From contig NZ_FMVM01000017.1 of NCBI RefSeq assembly GCF_900102085.1, positions 1-64,000 on the forward strand: DNA of 64,000 nt, in the 5' to 3' direction. The stretch's first letter is position 1. Every line of letters begins with the position of its first letter. The stretch is from Paenibacillus polysaccharolyticus (GTDB taxonomy: Bacteria > Bacillota > Bacilli > Paenibacillales > Paenibacillaceae). The notes beneath the pieces are model-generated. The model worked only from the letters and a program-made list of their open reading frames with translations, was not told the DNA's origin and did no database searches. A program made the position numbers and the translations under genes. Positions 35,645 through 44,143 of the stretch are shown here, piece after piece.

Positions 35645-36583
35645 TTAGGACAGTAAGCGAGCTGCGGTCAGTGCATCTTCACGGATCTGAGCAATCAGAG
35701 CATCGATGGAATCGAATTTTCGTTCATTTCGAATGTAATGCACCAGTTCTACTTTCAGTTCCTGATCATAGATTTGGCCGTCAAAATTGAGCAGATGTAC
35801 TTCGTACGTCGGTCTCATTCCATTCTCGTGAAAGGTAGGTTTGACACCAAGGTTCATCACACCTGTCAATTCTTGATCGCCAACGTTTACTCGTACAGCA
35901 TATACACCTTTGGCTGGTGTAACATAGTGATCGGTAAGTTCGAGATTGGCGGTAGGAAAACCGATGGTCCGTCCCCTTTTCTCTCCGTGAATCACAGTAC
36001 CTCTGACACTATAAGGACGTCCAAGCCACTGGCTTGCCTCATCCATCTCACCACGCTTCAACAGAGCACGGATCAGCGAGCTACTTACTTTCTCCCCGCC
36101 CAGCAAAAACGGAGGCACGGTCTCTACTGTCATTTCTCCATCCCCGAGCGCACGAAGCATTTGTTCATCCCCAGCACCTTTGTGCCCGAACCGGAAATCA
36201 AATCCAACAACCGCTGTACGCGTTTGGAGAGGAAGCAACAGTTCATGAACGAATTGCTCTGGCGAGAGCTGTGAAAATGATTCATTGAACTCAACAACAT
36301 AGAGTATGTCTACGCCCATGCCAGCCAAAATTTCTTCTTTGTCTCTGAGAGGCGTCAGATAACCCTCGTAATCCCCTTTGCGCATAACTTCCTTCGGGTG
36401 TGGGTGGAAGGTCATGACGGCCGCCTTCATATCCGATTCCCTAGCGATGCGAACAGCGGATAGAATGACGCTTGCATGTCCGAGATGCAACCCGTCAAAT
36501 TGACCGATAGCCAGCACTTGGGGATGTGTACTCAGTTCCGCCGATTGCAATGTTTGCGGATAGGTTAGCATTACGGTTTTCAC
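35645..36583 (-). CDS. ribF: Bifunctional riboflavin kinase/FMN adenylyltransferase
   Basis: RibF converts riboflavin to FMN and FAD. The N-terminal nucleotidyltransferase domain begins with VLAIGQFDGLHLGHA near residue 25 and has SSLIRALLKRGE near 160. The C-terminal kinase domain shows GRTIGFPTANLE near 205. The GTG at 36583 is preferred: an AGGTGA site lies six bases upstream, while the in-frame ATG at 36589 touches that site. It is the last gene of the rimP-truB-ribF run before the rpsO promoter. Confidence 0.95.
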   Translation of the reverse strand: MKTVMLTYPQTLQSAELSTHPQVLAIGQFDGLHLGHASVILSAVRIARESDMKAAVMTFHPHPKEVMRKGDYEGYLTPLRDKEEILAGMGVDILYVVEFNESFSQLSPEQFVHELLLPLQTRTAVVGFDFRFGHKGAGDEQMLRALGDGEMTVETVPPFLLGGEKVSSSLIRALLKRGEMDEASQWLGRPYSVRGTVIHGEKRGRTIGFPTANLELTDHYVTPAKGVYAVRVNVGDQELTGVMNLGVKPTFHENGMRPTYEVHLLNFDGQIYDQELKVELVHYIRNERKFDSIDALIAQIREDALTAARLLS

Positions 36584-36652
36584 AATCATTCACCTGCATT
36601 TCACTTGATAGGCCAAGCTTGAACCTCGTCATCACGCCAAGCCATTGCCTCT

Positions 36653-37576
36653 TTATTCCGGTAAGAAGACTTTAACAGCCCTCACGGTTGGTTTCGATTC
36701 ATCCCGTTCAAAAATACCTAGAAACGTTCCATCTTGAGCGTATAGACGGAGTAGCCCTGGCTTCTCCACAGGTGGCTCCAGTAAACGTGCTGACAGCTTT
36801 TGGCCCTGTAGAGCGCCCTTTGTCTGTTCTTCTCCAACTTTATGGGCTGGAATGGAAGAGATCGCTTCATCTACGGAAATCAATGCTTCAGAGAGAGTCC
36901 CTTCGTTCATACGCTGTTCCACGTCTTCGATACGAAGACAATGATCTGCCGAGATACCAGCAGATATGGTGCGCTCCAGCTTAATCATGGTGGAAGGGAA
37001 ACCAAGTTCACGACCGATGTCTACACATAATGTGCGAATATACGTCCCTTTTGAGCACAAGGCACGGAACGATATATCCGTTGTGCCATCATGGGTTTCG
37101 ATCCCGATAAGCTCAAGCTCGTAGATGGTGACTTCACGACTCTTGCGTTCTACAGTCTTACCCTCGCGGGCAAGCTGATATAGCCGTTTTCCGTCGACCT
37201 TTACTGCTGAATACATCGGCGGAACCTGCGAAATGGTACCCAGAAACTTCTGTAATACCTCTTCCACCTGATCCTGAGTTACTTCTACAGGCGATTCCGA
37301 ACGTTCAATAACTTCCCCCGTCAGATCCTCGGTGTCTGTAGCAAGGCCCAACCTTAGTGTCGCCAGATATTCCTTCGGAAGTTCTTGCATATACTCCACC
37401 ACCCGTGTCGCTCGTCCAAGGCATAACGGAAGAACTCCGGTTACCTGCGGATCGAGCGTGCCCGTGTGACCGATGCGCTTCATTTTCAAAATCCGACGCA
37501 TTTTGGCTACAACATCATGGGAAGTGAATCCCGCTGGTTTGTATACCGGGAGAATACCTTCAAACGGTTTTACCAT
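36653..37576 (-). CDS. truB: tRNA pseudouridine(55) synthase TruB
   Basis: TruB makes the universal pseudouridine 55 in the T loop. The catalytic Asp lies in GHTGTLDPQVTGVL near residue 40, and a PUA-type C-terminal domain is suggested by the last 70 residues. The ATG at 37576 (307 residues, MVKPFEGILPV) has a GCAGGTGA site and overlaps the nrnA stop by seven bases. The longer frame to 37639 lies inside nrnA and is rejected. Confidence 0.96.
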   Translation of the reverse strand: MVKPFEGILPVYKPAGFTSHDVVAKMRRILKMKRIGHTGTLDPQVTGVLPLCLGRATRVVEYMQELPKEYLATLRLGLATDTEDLTGEVIERSESPVEVTQDQVEEVLQKFLGTISQVPPMYSAVKVDGKRLYQLAREGKTVERKSREVTIYELELIGIETHDGTTDISFRALCSKGTYIRTLCVDIGRELGFPSTMIKLERTISAGISADHCLRIEDVEQRMNEGTLSEALISVDEAISSIPAHKVGEEQTKGALQGQKLSARLLEPPVEKPGLLRLYAQDGTFLGIFERDESKPTVRAVKVFLPE

Positions 37577-38547
37577 TGTGTATTCACCTGCTTCAACACT
37601 TTTTCCACGCTTTCTTCGACTTTGCCTTCCAGTCGGCATCCAGCTGCGAGAACATGTCCGCCGCCACCAAAAGTTTGTGCCAGTGCTGCAACATCTATTT
37701 TACCGGCAGAACGCAAGGAAGCTTTAACAGCATTATCGTTGATCACTTTGAAAAAGATGCCCACTTCTACTCCACGAATGTTACGGGTATAGTTGACGAT
37801 CCCTTCCAAATCTTCGTTGGCTGCTCCACACTCCTGCATATCTTCTGGTGTAATAACAACCCAGGCAACTCTACCGTCTTCTGACATTTGCAAAGAGGAC
37901 AGTGCCTTGTTCAAGATGCGGATCTGCGGGAGCGTCACCTCTTCGAGTAGCGTTTGTGCCAAATAAGGCCCATCTACACCATGCTCCAGTAAGCGGGAAG
38001 CAACAGTCATCACATTGGGACTTGTATTCGCATAACGGAATCCACCCGTATCTGTTAGCAAGCCTGTATATACTGCCGTAGCTATATCCTTATCCCATGT
38101 AATGTCAAAGAGTTGTAGCAATTCAAACAAAATTTCGGCCGTTGCTGCTGCATCGGATTTTATAATGTTCACTGAACCATATCCGTTATTCGTAGGATGA
38201 TGATCGATATTCAAAATAATGGCGTCTTCTTCAAAATATTGACGGGTAAGCCCCACTCTTGCAAAGTCAGCGCAATCAACACAAATGATTGCTTTAAACT
38301 TACGCTCCGGGGGTTGTTCGGTCATGTTCACAATGGCATCCGCATGATACAGAAAACGCATGCGTGATGGGATTTCGCCCTCATTAATCATTGTGAATGT
38401 TTTTCCCAGACATGACAGCAGCCAGCCCATCGTTACCGTCGAGCTGACTGCGTCACCGTCCGGCTGTACATGCGACACGACCAGGTAATCGTCATGCTCC
38501 AGCAAGAATTGTTTTCCTGCCTGGAGCGCCTGTTCATAAGTGTGCAT
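37570..38547 (-). CDS. nrnA: Oligoribonuclease/pAp phosphatase NrnA
   Basis: NrnA is a DHH-DHHA1 phosphoesterase that degrades nanoRNA and hydrolyses 3'-phosphoadenosine 5'-phosphate. From the ATG at 38547 (325 residues) the N-terminal motif HVQPDGDAV lies near residue 25 and the DHH motif in NIDHHPTNN near 110. The DHHA1 signature GGGGHVLAAGC is near 290. The start follows an AGAGGAGA site. It sits between rbfA and truB, its standard Bacillales place. Confidence 0.96.
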   Translation of the reverse strand: MHTYEQALQAGKQFLLEHDDYLVVSHVQPDGDAVSSTVTMGWLLSCLGKTFTMINEGEIPSRMRFLYHADAIVNMTEQPPERKFKAIICVDCADFARVGLTRQYFEEDAIILNIDHHPTNNGYGSVNIIKSDAAATAEILFELLQLFDITWDKDIATAVYTGLLTDTGGFRYANTSPNVMTVASRLLEHGVDGPYLAQTLLEEVTLPQIRILNKALSSLQMSEDGRVAWVVITPEDMQECGAANEDLEGIVNYTRNIRGVEVGIFFKVINDNAVKASLRSAGKIDVAALAQTFGGGGHVLAAGCRLEGKVEESVEKVLKQVNTQW

Positions 38548-38566
38548 TGCCGTCTCCTCTATTCTG

Positions 38567-38932
38567 TTACTGGGATTCGTTTTTGTCGTTGTCAGAACCA
38601 ATATCGCCAAGCAGCTTTTCAATTCGGCTACCATATGCAATTGATTCGTCAATCTTGAATATCAACTCGGGAACATGACGGAACCGGATACGTTTGCCCA
38701 GCTCCGTGCGCAAAAAGCCGTTTGCTTTTGCAAGTGCTTTAAGCGAGTTATCCTTTTGCTCCTGTTCACCGAAGACACTCAGATAAACTTTGGCTTGCGA
38801 CAAGTCGCCAGTTACTTCAACTCCTGTCACGGTAATAAAACCGATGCGTGGATCTTTCAGTTCTGACTGGATGAGCAGACTCAGTTCTTTCTTGATCTGC
38901 TCGCCCACTCTACCTGTACGAATCTTAGCCAT
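38567..38932 (-). CDS. rbfA: Ribosome-binding factor A
   Basis: RbfA helps mature the 5' end region of 16S rRNA in the 30S subunit and supports growth in the cold. It is a single KH-like domain of 121 residues with VGEQIKKELSLLIQSELKDPRIG at the start (shown in two conserved parts: the helix and the DPRIG turn) and RHVPELIFKID near residue 85. It starts at an ATG with a GGTGA site, 25 bases after infB. Confidence 0.95.
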   Translation of the reverse strand: MAKIRTGRVGEQIKKELSLLIQSELKDPRIGFITVTGVEVTGDLSQAKVYLSVFGEQEQKDNSLKALAKANGFLRTELGKRIRFRHVPELIFKIDESIAYGSRIEKLLGDIGSDNDKNESQ

Positions 38933-38957
38933 TGTTGTTCACCTCAAACTTCCTTGC

Positions 38958-41543
38958 TTATCGTTGTACGGTCTCCATGATGAAGGCTTCAATTACATCG
39001 CCTTCCTTGAGATCGTTGTATTTATCCAATGTGATACCACACTCGTAACCTTGAGCCACTTCTTTGGCATCATCTTTAAAGCGTTTCAGGGAATCCAGCT
39101 TACCTTCGTAAAGGACAATACCATCACGAATCAGACGAGCTTCCGCAGAACGTGTGATTTTGCCAGAGGTAACCATACAACCCGCAATGGTACCCACTTT
39201 ACTGATGGAGAAGGTATTACGTACTTCAGCATGGCCAATCACTTTTTCTTTGTAGATCGGATCAAGCATACCTTTCATTGCTTGTTCAATCTCTTCGATA
39301 ACACTGTAGATGACGCGGTGCAGACGAATGTCTACTTGCTCTTGATCCGCAGTAATTTTGGCTTGGTTTTCAGGACGAACGTTGAAACCGATCACGATGG
39401 CATTGGAAGCTGCAGCCAAAATGATGTCGGATTCCGTGATCGCACCAGCACCGCTGTGAATGATCTTCACGCGTACACCTTCAACCTCGATTTTCGCAAG
39501 GGAACCTTTCAATGCTTCAACCGAACCTTGTACGTCACCTTTAATGATCACGTTCAAATCTTTGATCTCACCATCTTTGATGTGTTGGAACAGATCATCC
39601 AGAGTTACACGTGTGTTCGTACCCAGATCGGATTCACGTTGCGTAATCGCACGTTTGTCAGCGATGGAACGAGCTTTACGCTCATCTTCGAACACCATGA
39701 ACGGATCTCCTGCTCCTGGCACTTCAGTCAAACCTGTAATTTCTACCGGTGTAGATGGTCCTGCTTCTTTCAAACGGCGGCCTTTATCATTGACCATTGC
39801 ACGTACACGACCAAAACAGTTACCCGCTACGAACGCATCTCCGACTTTCAGTGTACCATGCTGTACAAGGATACGTGCAACTGGTCCACGTCCTTTATCA
39901 AGCTCAGCCTCAATAACCGTACCCCGGGCACGTTTATCCGGATTTGCTTTGTATTCATTTACTTCTGCAACGAGCAGAATCATTTCAAGTAAACCTTCCA
40001 GACCCATTCTTTGTTTCGCAGATACGTTTACAAAGATCGTATCTCCGCCCCACTCTTCCGGAACGAGTTCATAGTTGGTCAGTTCCTGTTTTACTTTGTC
40101 AGGATCAGCGCCCGGCTTATCAATTTTGTTAACCGCTACGATGATTGGCAAACCTGCCGCTTTCGCGTGGTTAATCGCCTCAACCGTTTGTGGCATAACA
40201 CCGTCATCGGCAGCGACTACAATAATCGTCATATCTGTAACTTGTGCTCCACGCGCACGCATTGCTGTAAATGCTTCGTGACCCGGAGTATCCAGGAACG
40301 TGATTTTCTTGTGGTTAATTTCAACTTGATATGCACCGATATGTTGCGTGATTCCGCCCGCTTCGCCGCCAGTTACATTCGTAGAACGAATGGCATCCAG
40401 CAATGTTGTTTTACCATGGTCAACGTGACCCATAATCGTTACAACTGGAGGACGGGATTGAAGGTCAGCAGGATCATCATTCTCTTCAACGGTTTCAAAA
40501 CGATCGTCTTCAAGCACAATTTTCACTTCAACTTCAACACCGAATTCACCTGCAAGGAGGAGAATAGTATCGATATCAAGTTCTTGGTTAATGGTTGCCA
40601 TAACACCCATACCAATCAGCTTTTTAATAACTTCAGAAGCATCCTTGTGAAGAAGTTTCGCTGTTTCACCAACCGTCATATCACCACGAACGATGATTTT
40701 CTTCGGTGTGTTATCGATTTTCTCACGTTGCACATACTGTTGCTGGTTTCTGTTACGGTTGTTCTTGCCACCACGGTTATTACGGAAGTTGCCGCCACGG
40801 TTATCGTCGAAACGACGTCCGCCACCGCCACCACTATTGGAACGGTTACCGCTGTTATTATTACCGGAATTGCCTTGACCACCTCTGCGCTGGCCACCTT
40901 GTCCCTGACCTTGGCCTTGGCCACCAGTACGGTTAGCATTATTGCCAGAGTTACTACCGGTGTTCGGTCCTGTAGTTCTGCCTGGACCACCGCTATTGTT
41001 CGGACGTTGTCCGGACCCTTGCGGGCGGGAAGCCGTGTTTCCTTGACCGCTTGAAGATGGTCTTGGACGATTTCCTGTTTGTCCTCCTTGGCTTGAACCT
41101 TGGGAAGAAGAATTTGTTCTGTTACGGCTGTCTTGGCCGCTTGGTCTCTGAGTGCCATTGTTATTGTTGGAATTTGGTCTATTGTTCATACCTACCTGCT
41201 TTTCCTGTTGTATTTTTGTTTGTACGGGACTACCGGCTGTTGTGCTGTTATTCGGCGTGTTCACTCCGCCGCCCGGCTTGTTGCTGTCCACTGGTTTGTC
41301 ACTGCGTACAGCCGAAGTCGCAACTGACTTGGCTTCGCCACCTTGTTTCGAAGCGGCAGTGGATTTTATATCTTTAAAAAATTGTTCCACTTTACCGACT
41401 GAACCATTCTCCATCACACTCATATGATTGTTAACGGGAATATCCAGCTTTTTAAGAATGGTTATAATTTCTTTACTGCTCATGTTAAGGGACTTCGCAT
41501 ATTCATAAACTCGCAATTTTTCCTTGTTTTCCTGTTTACTCAA
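38958..41543 (-). CDS. infB: Translation initiation factor IF-2
   Basis: IF-2 is the GTPase that places initiator tRNA on the ribosome. The 861-residue protein begins with a small IF2-N domain ([19 protein letters not shown]). A low-complexity tract rich in Gly, Asn, Arg, Gln and Ser follows, then a second IF2-N and the G domain (GHVDHGKTT near residue 373, [17 protein letters not shown]), and the C-terminal domains that bind fMet-tRNA. The TTG start overlaps the ylxQ stop and is preceded by GGAGGTGG. Confidence 0.98.
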   Translation of the reverse strand: MSKQENKEKLRVYEYAKSLNMSSKEIITILKKLDIPVNNHMSVMENGSVGKVEQFFKDIKSTAASKQGGEAKSVATSAVRSDKPVDSNKPGGGVNTPNNSTTAGSPVQTKIQQEKQVGMNNRPNSNNNNGTQRPSGQDSRNRTNSSSQGSSQGGQTGNRPRPSSSGQGNTASRPQGSGQRPNNSGGPGRTTGPNTGSNSGNNANRTGGQGQGQGQGGQRRGGQGNSGNNNSGNRSNSGGGGGRRFDDNRGGNFRNNRGGKNNRNRNQQQYVQREKIDNTPKKIIVRGDMTVGETAKLLHKDASEVIKKLIGMGVMATINQELDIDTILLLAGEFGVEVEVKIVLEDDRFETVEENDDPADLQSRPPVVTIMGHVDHGKTTLLDAIRSTNVTGGEAGGITQHIGAYQVEINHKKITFLDTPGHEAFTAMRARGAQVTDMTIIVVAADDGVMPQTVEAINHAKAAGLPIIVAVNKIDKPGADPDKVKQELTNYELVPEEWGGDTIFVNVSAKQRMGLEGLLEMILLVAEVNEYKANPDKRARGTVIEAELDKGRGPVARILVQHGTLKVGDAFVAGNCFGRVRAMVNDKGRRLKEAGPSTPVEITGLTEVPGAGDPFMVFEDERKARSIADKRAITQRESDLGTNTRVTLDDLFQHIKDGEIKDLNVIIKGDVQGSVEALKGSLAKIEVEGVRVKIIHSGAGAITESDIILAAASNAIVIGFNVRPENQAKITADQEQVDIRLHRVIYSVIEEIEQAMKGMLDPIYKEKVIGHAEVRNTFSISKVGTIAGCMVTSGKITRSAEARLIRDGIVLYEGKLDSLKRFKDDAKEVAQGYECGITLDKYNDLKEGDVIEAFIMETVQR

Positions 41544-41865
41544 TATACTCCACCTCCGACATTATACCGACTTGCTTGGAGATCATTTTTGCAAACCCAA
41601 GGTCTGTTACTGCAAGAACCACCCGCGTGTCTTTACCGATACTTGACCCAATACGGTCACGATCCAATCCGATAAGAAGCGGAACCTTGTAAGTAGCACA
41701 TTTGTCGCGAAATTTCTTTTGTGTATTCCCCGAGGCGTCGCCTGCAACTATAACCATCTTGGCTTCACCCGAACGGATCGCCTTGTGCACAATCTCATCA
41801 CCTGTGAGCAGTTTACCAGCGCGCATGGATAGACCGAGGTAAGACAACACTTTCGTATCACTCAT
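41536..41865 (-). CDS. ylxQ: L7Ae-family K-turn RNA-binding protein YlxQ
   Basis: This protein resembles ribosomal L7Ae/L30e and in B. subtilis binds kink-turn RNA. From the ATG at 41865 (109 residues) it shows the L7Ae fold pattern [20 protein letters not shown] and [17 protein letters not shown]. It overlaps rnpM by eight bases and infB by eight, so all are translated together. A longer in-frame start at 41934 lies inside rnpM and is rejected. Confidence 0.92.
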   Translation of the reverse strand: MSDTKVLSYLGLSMRAGKLLTGDEIVHKAIRSGEAKMVIVAGDASGNTQKKFRDKCATYKVPLLIGLDRDRIGSSIGKDTRVVLAVTDLGFAKMISKQVGIMSEVEYIE

Positions 41866-42166
41866 CCTCTTCACGCTCCTGTGCAGCAATGAATTCATCC
41901 TCAACTGCAACGAAATCGGCAGCGAGTTGTTCATAGATTTCTGGTGAAACTTTACTTTTCAGTGCACGATCAAGCGCACGATTTTTAAGTGCAAGCTTGA
42001 AACAAGACTCTTTGCCACACAGATATGCGCCTCGTCCGGACTTTTTCCCGGTCAAATCGATCAGTACTTCGTCCTCAGGCGTTTTAACGATGCGAATCAG
42101 TTGTTTTTTGGGCATCATTTCTTGACATGCCACACATTTGCGCAGCGGCACTTTTTTAGGTTTCAT
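41858..42166 (-). CDS. rnpM: RNA-binding protein YlxR/RnpM (DUF448)
   Basis: YlxR, recently called RnpM in B. subtilis, binds RNase P RNA and modulates its activity. The 102-residue protein has the family pattern RKCVACQEMMPKKQLIRIV at the start and GRGAYLCGKESCF near 45, with conserved Cys residues. The tail is acidic. The ATG has a GGAGGGGG site. It lies between nusA and ylxQ, the invariant position. Confidence 0.92.
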   Translation of the reverse strand: MKPKKVPLRKCVACQEMMPKKQLIRIVKTPEDEVLIDLTGKKSGRGAYLCGKESCFKLALKNRALDRALKSKVSPEIYEQLAADFVAVEDEFIAAQEREEDE

Positions 42167-42193
42167 ACGTCAGCGCCCCCTCCGTGCTTTCCT

Positions 42194-43291
42194 TTAGTCG
42201 ACGGAGACGGAATCCTGATGCATTTCCGAAGAAGAATCTTTTTCTCTGCCGAATTCCTGCTCCGCCTGGCTCTCGCTCTTAATGTCGATCTTCCAGCCCG
42301 TTAATTTGGCTGCCAATCTAGCATTTTGACCTTTGATGCCGATGGCAAGGGACAGTTGATAGTCAGGAACGATCACCCGAGCCATCTTTTCCTCCTCAAA
42401 CACGTGAACTTCTAAGACTTTAGAAGGACTCAGTGCATTCGCCACATATTCGTCCACTTGTTCGGAATAACGAACGATGTCGATTTTCTCACCGCGCAGC
42501 TCACCCACAATGGTCTGCACGCGCATCCCTTTTGGACCTACACAAGATCCAACCGGATCAACTTCCTCATTGCGAGAATGAACTGCGATTTTGGAACGGA
42601 ATCCTGCTTCACGGGCAACCGAACGAATCTCAACTACACCGTCAAATATCTCAGGTACTTCCAGCTCGAAAAGGCGTTTTAAGAGGCCCGGATGAGTACG
42701 GGACAAAATGATTTGTGGCCCTTTGGTCGTATTCTCTACTTTGGTGATGTAAGCCTTGATGCGGTCACCGTGAACAAACTTCTCGTTCGGCATTAACTCT
42801 GTGAGTGGCAGTGCCGCTTCGATTTTGCCCAGGTCGATGTAGATATTGCGCAAATCCTGACGCTGCACTACTCCCGTAACGATATCTTCTTCCTTATCCA
42901 CGAAAGCATTGTAGATCAGGCCACGTTCGGCTTCACGAATCCGCTGAGTTACAACCTGTTTAGCCGTTTGTGCGGCGATACGTCCAAAGTCGCGCGGCGT
43001 AACTTCAATCTCCGCAATATCTTCCAGCTGGAAGTGTGGATTAATTTCCCGTGCAGCAGGCAATGAAATCTCAGTGCGTGAATCCAGGACTTCTTCCACG
43101 ATCAGTTTGCGGGCATATACGCGAATAACCCCCGTATTACGGTTCATGTCAACACGTACGTTCTGCGCCGTGTTAAAATTACGCTTGTAACTGGAGATAA
43201 GTGCAGCCTCGATCGCTTCAAACAGCACATCCTTGCTGATCCCTTTTTCCCGTTCCAATTCATTCATTGCTTCAATAAAATCCATACTCAT
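42194..43291 (-). CDS. nusA: Transcription termination/antitermination factor NusA
   Basis: NusA binds RNA polymerase and modulates pausing, termination and antitermination. From the ATG at 43291 (365 residues, MSMDFIEAMNELEREKG) there is an N-terminal polymerase-binding domain (1-125), an S1 domain (EDIVTGVVQRQDLRNIYID near 135-200) and two KH domains (GSCVGPKGMRVQTIVGE near 245 and LAIGIKGQNARLAAKL near 315). It lacks the C-terminal acidic repeats of E. coli, as usual in Firmicutes. The start is set by a GGGGG site. Confidence 0.97.
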   Translation of the reverse strand: MSMDFIEAMNELEREKGISKDVLFEAIEAALISSYKRNFNTAQNVRVDMNRNTGVIRVYARKLIVEEVLDSRTEISLPAAREINPHFQLEDIAEIEVTPRDFGRIAAQTAKQVVTQRIREAERGLIYNAFVDKEEDIVTGVVQRQDLRNIYIDLGKIEAALPLTELMPNEKFVHGDRIKAYITKVENTTKGPQIILSRTHPGLLKRLFELEVPEIFDGVVEIRSVAREAGFRSKIAVHSRNEEVDPVGSCVGPKGMRVQTIVGELRGEKIDIVRYSEQVDEYVANALSPSKVLEVHVFEEEKMARVIVPDYQLSLAIGIKGQNARLAAKLTGWKIDIKSESQAEQEFGREKDSSSEMHQDSVSVD

Positions 43292-43414
43292 GAATGTTGA
43301 TCCCCCTTTCAAACATGGCATCCCATACGTAAAACGGCTAAGGCTCGAAACTTGTGAGCACCTTGCCGTTATCGTGAGATGTGTCTTTTTCATTAATCAA
43401 GTGAACAAGGCACT

Positions 43415-43876
43415 TTAAAACAAAATGGCCAAGCGCGCACTGGCAACCTTTTCATAAGAAATGGTATGCTGCTTCTTGCCTGCTTCAATCACAAGCTCCC
43501 CATTATCAAAGGAAAGCAGCTTGCCTTCGAATTCCTTTAATTTATTCACCGGCTCGTAGGTTGTAACAAATACGTTTTTGCCTACGGCTTTGGCAACATC
43601 CTCCGCTTTTTTCAGTGGACGCTCCGCACCGGGAGAAGACACTTCAAGGAAATAGACAGATGGGATCGGATCGTTCTCATCAAGCTTGGCGCTCAGCTTT
43701 TCGCTGATCAAGACACAATCGTCGATGTCGATTCCACCCTCTTTGTCGACATACACCCGTAAAAACCAGTTGCTGCCTTCTTTGACGTATTCGATGTCAA
43801 CCAGCTCGAAGCCTTGTTCGTTCAAGTAGGGTTGGATCATTTCTTCCACGGTAGATTTAATATTCGTTGTGCTCAA
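43415..43876 (-). CDS. rimP: Ribosome maturation factor RimP
   Basis: RimP assists 30S assembly at the S12/head region. The 153-residue protein shows the family order: N-terminal alpha/beta domain with FELVDIEYVKEG near residue 19, GGIDIDDCVLISEKLS near 47, VSSPGAERPLK near 82, then an SH3-like C-terminal domain. It starts at a TTG preceded by GGAGGTTATCGG. It is the first gene of the nusA-infB operon, with promoter at 44016-44044. Confidence 0.96.
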   Translation of the reverse strand: MSTTNIKSTVEEMIQPYLNEQGFELVDIEYVKEGSNWFLRVYVDKEGGIDIDDCVLISEKLSAKLDENDPIPSVYFLEVSSPGAERPLKKAEDVAKAVGKNVFVTTYEPVNKLKEFEGKLLSFDNGELVIEAGKKQHTISYEKVASARLAILF

Positions 43877-43961
43877 AACCGATAACCTCCAACTTAGGTC
43901 ACACCAACTATAATCGCTGGCAGATGATTAAATACCCAAGATTCTTGTATACCAAAGACTA

Positions 43962-43983
43962 AAGAGTGGGTTTCCCCACTCTT
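43962..43983 (-). terminator. Attenuator-like hairpin in the rimP-nusA leader
   Basis: A perfect 9-base stem AAGAGTGGG/CCCACTCTT (43962-43970 with 43975-43983) with a 4-base loop lies downstream of the operon promoter, about 85 bases before rimP. The following minus-strand sequence is only mildly T-rich (CTTTAGTCTTT). It may end polC transcripts and attenuate the operon. Confidence 0.6.
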
Positions 43984-44015
43984 CAGAAATTCGTACTATC
44001 TCGTTCACTTCAAAA

Positions 44016-44044
44016 ATTATAACATAGTCTGGTAATAGTGACAA
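44016..44044 (-). promoter_or_regulatory. Sigma-A promoter of the rimP-nusA-infB operon
   Basis: TTGTCA (44039-44044), 17 bases, then a perfect TATAAT (44016-44021) on the minus strand, in the 267-base gap between polC and rimP. Confidence 0.75.
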
Positions 44045-44143
44045 GTAACCCACCTTTGCATACCAGCCACACTAATGAAGGAAAAATCGAAGTGTATGGC
44101 TTCAGACATAACAAATGAAGTTATCCTGCTAATTACCTGTCAA

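Noticed and set aside
38790-39992. 400-codon open frame on the plus strand
   Set aside because: It lies antisense to infB and rbfA, has no ribosome binding site, and its translation is rich in Phe, Tyr, His and Cys, as expected for the complement of a conserved coding frame.
40011-41054. 347-codon open frame on the plus strand
   Set aside because: It is antisense to the infB G domain and low-complexity tract, and its Thr/Val/Ala runs mirror the repeats of infB.
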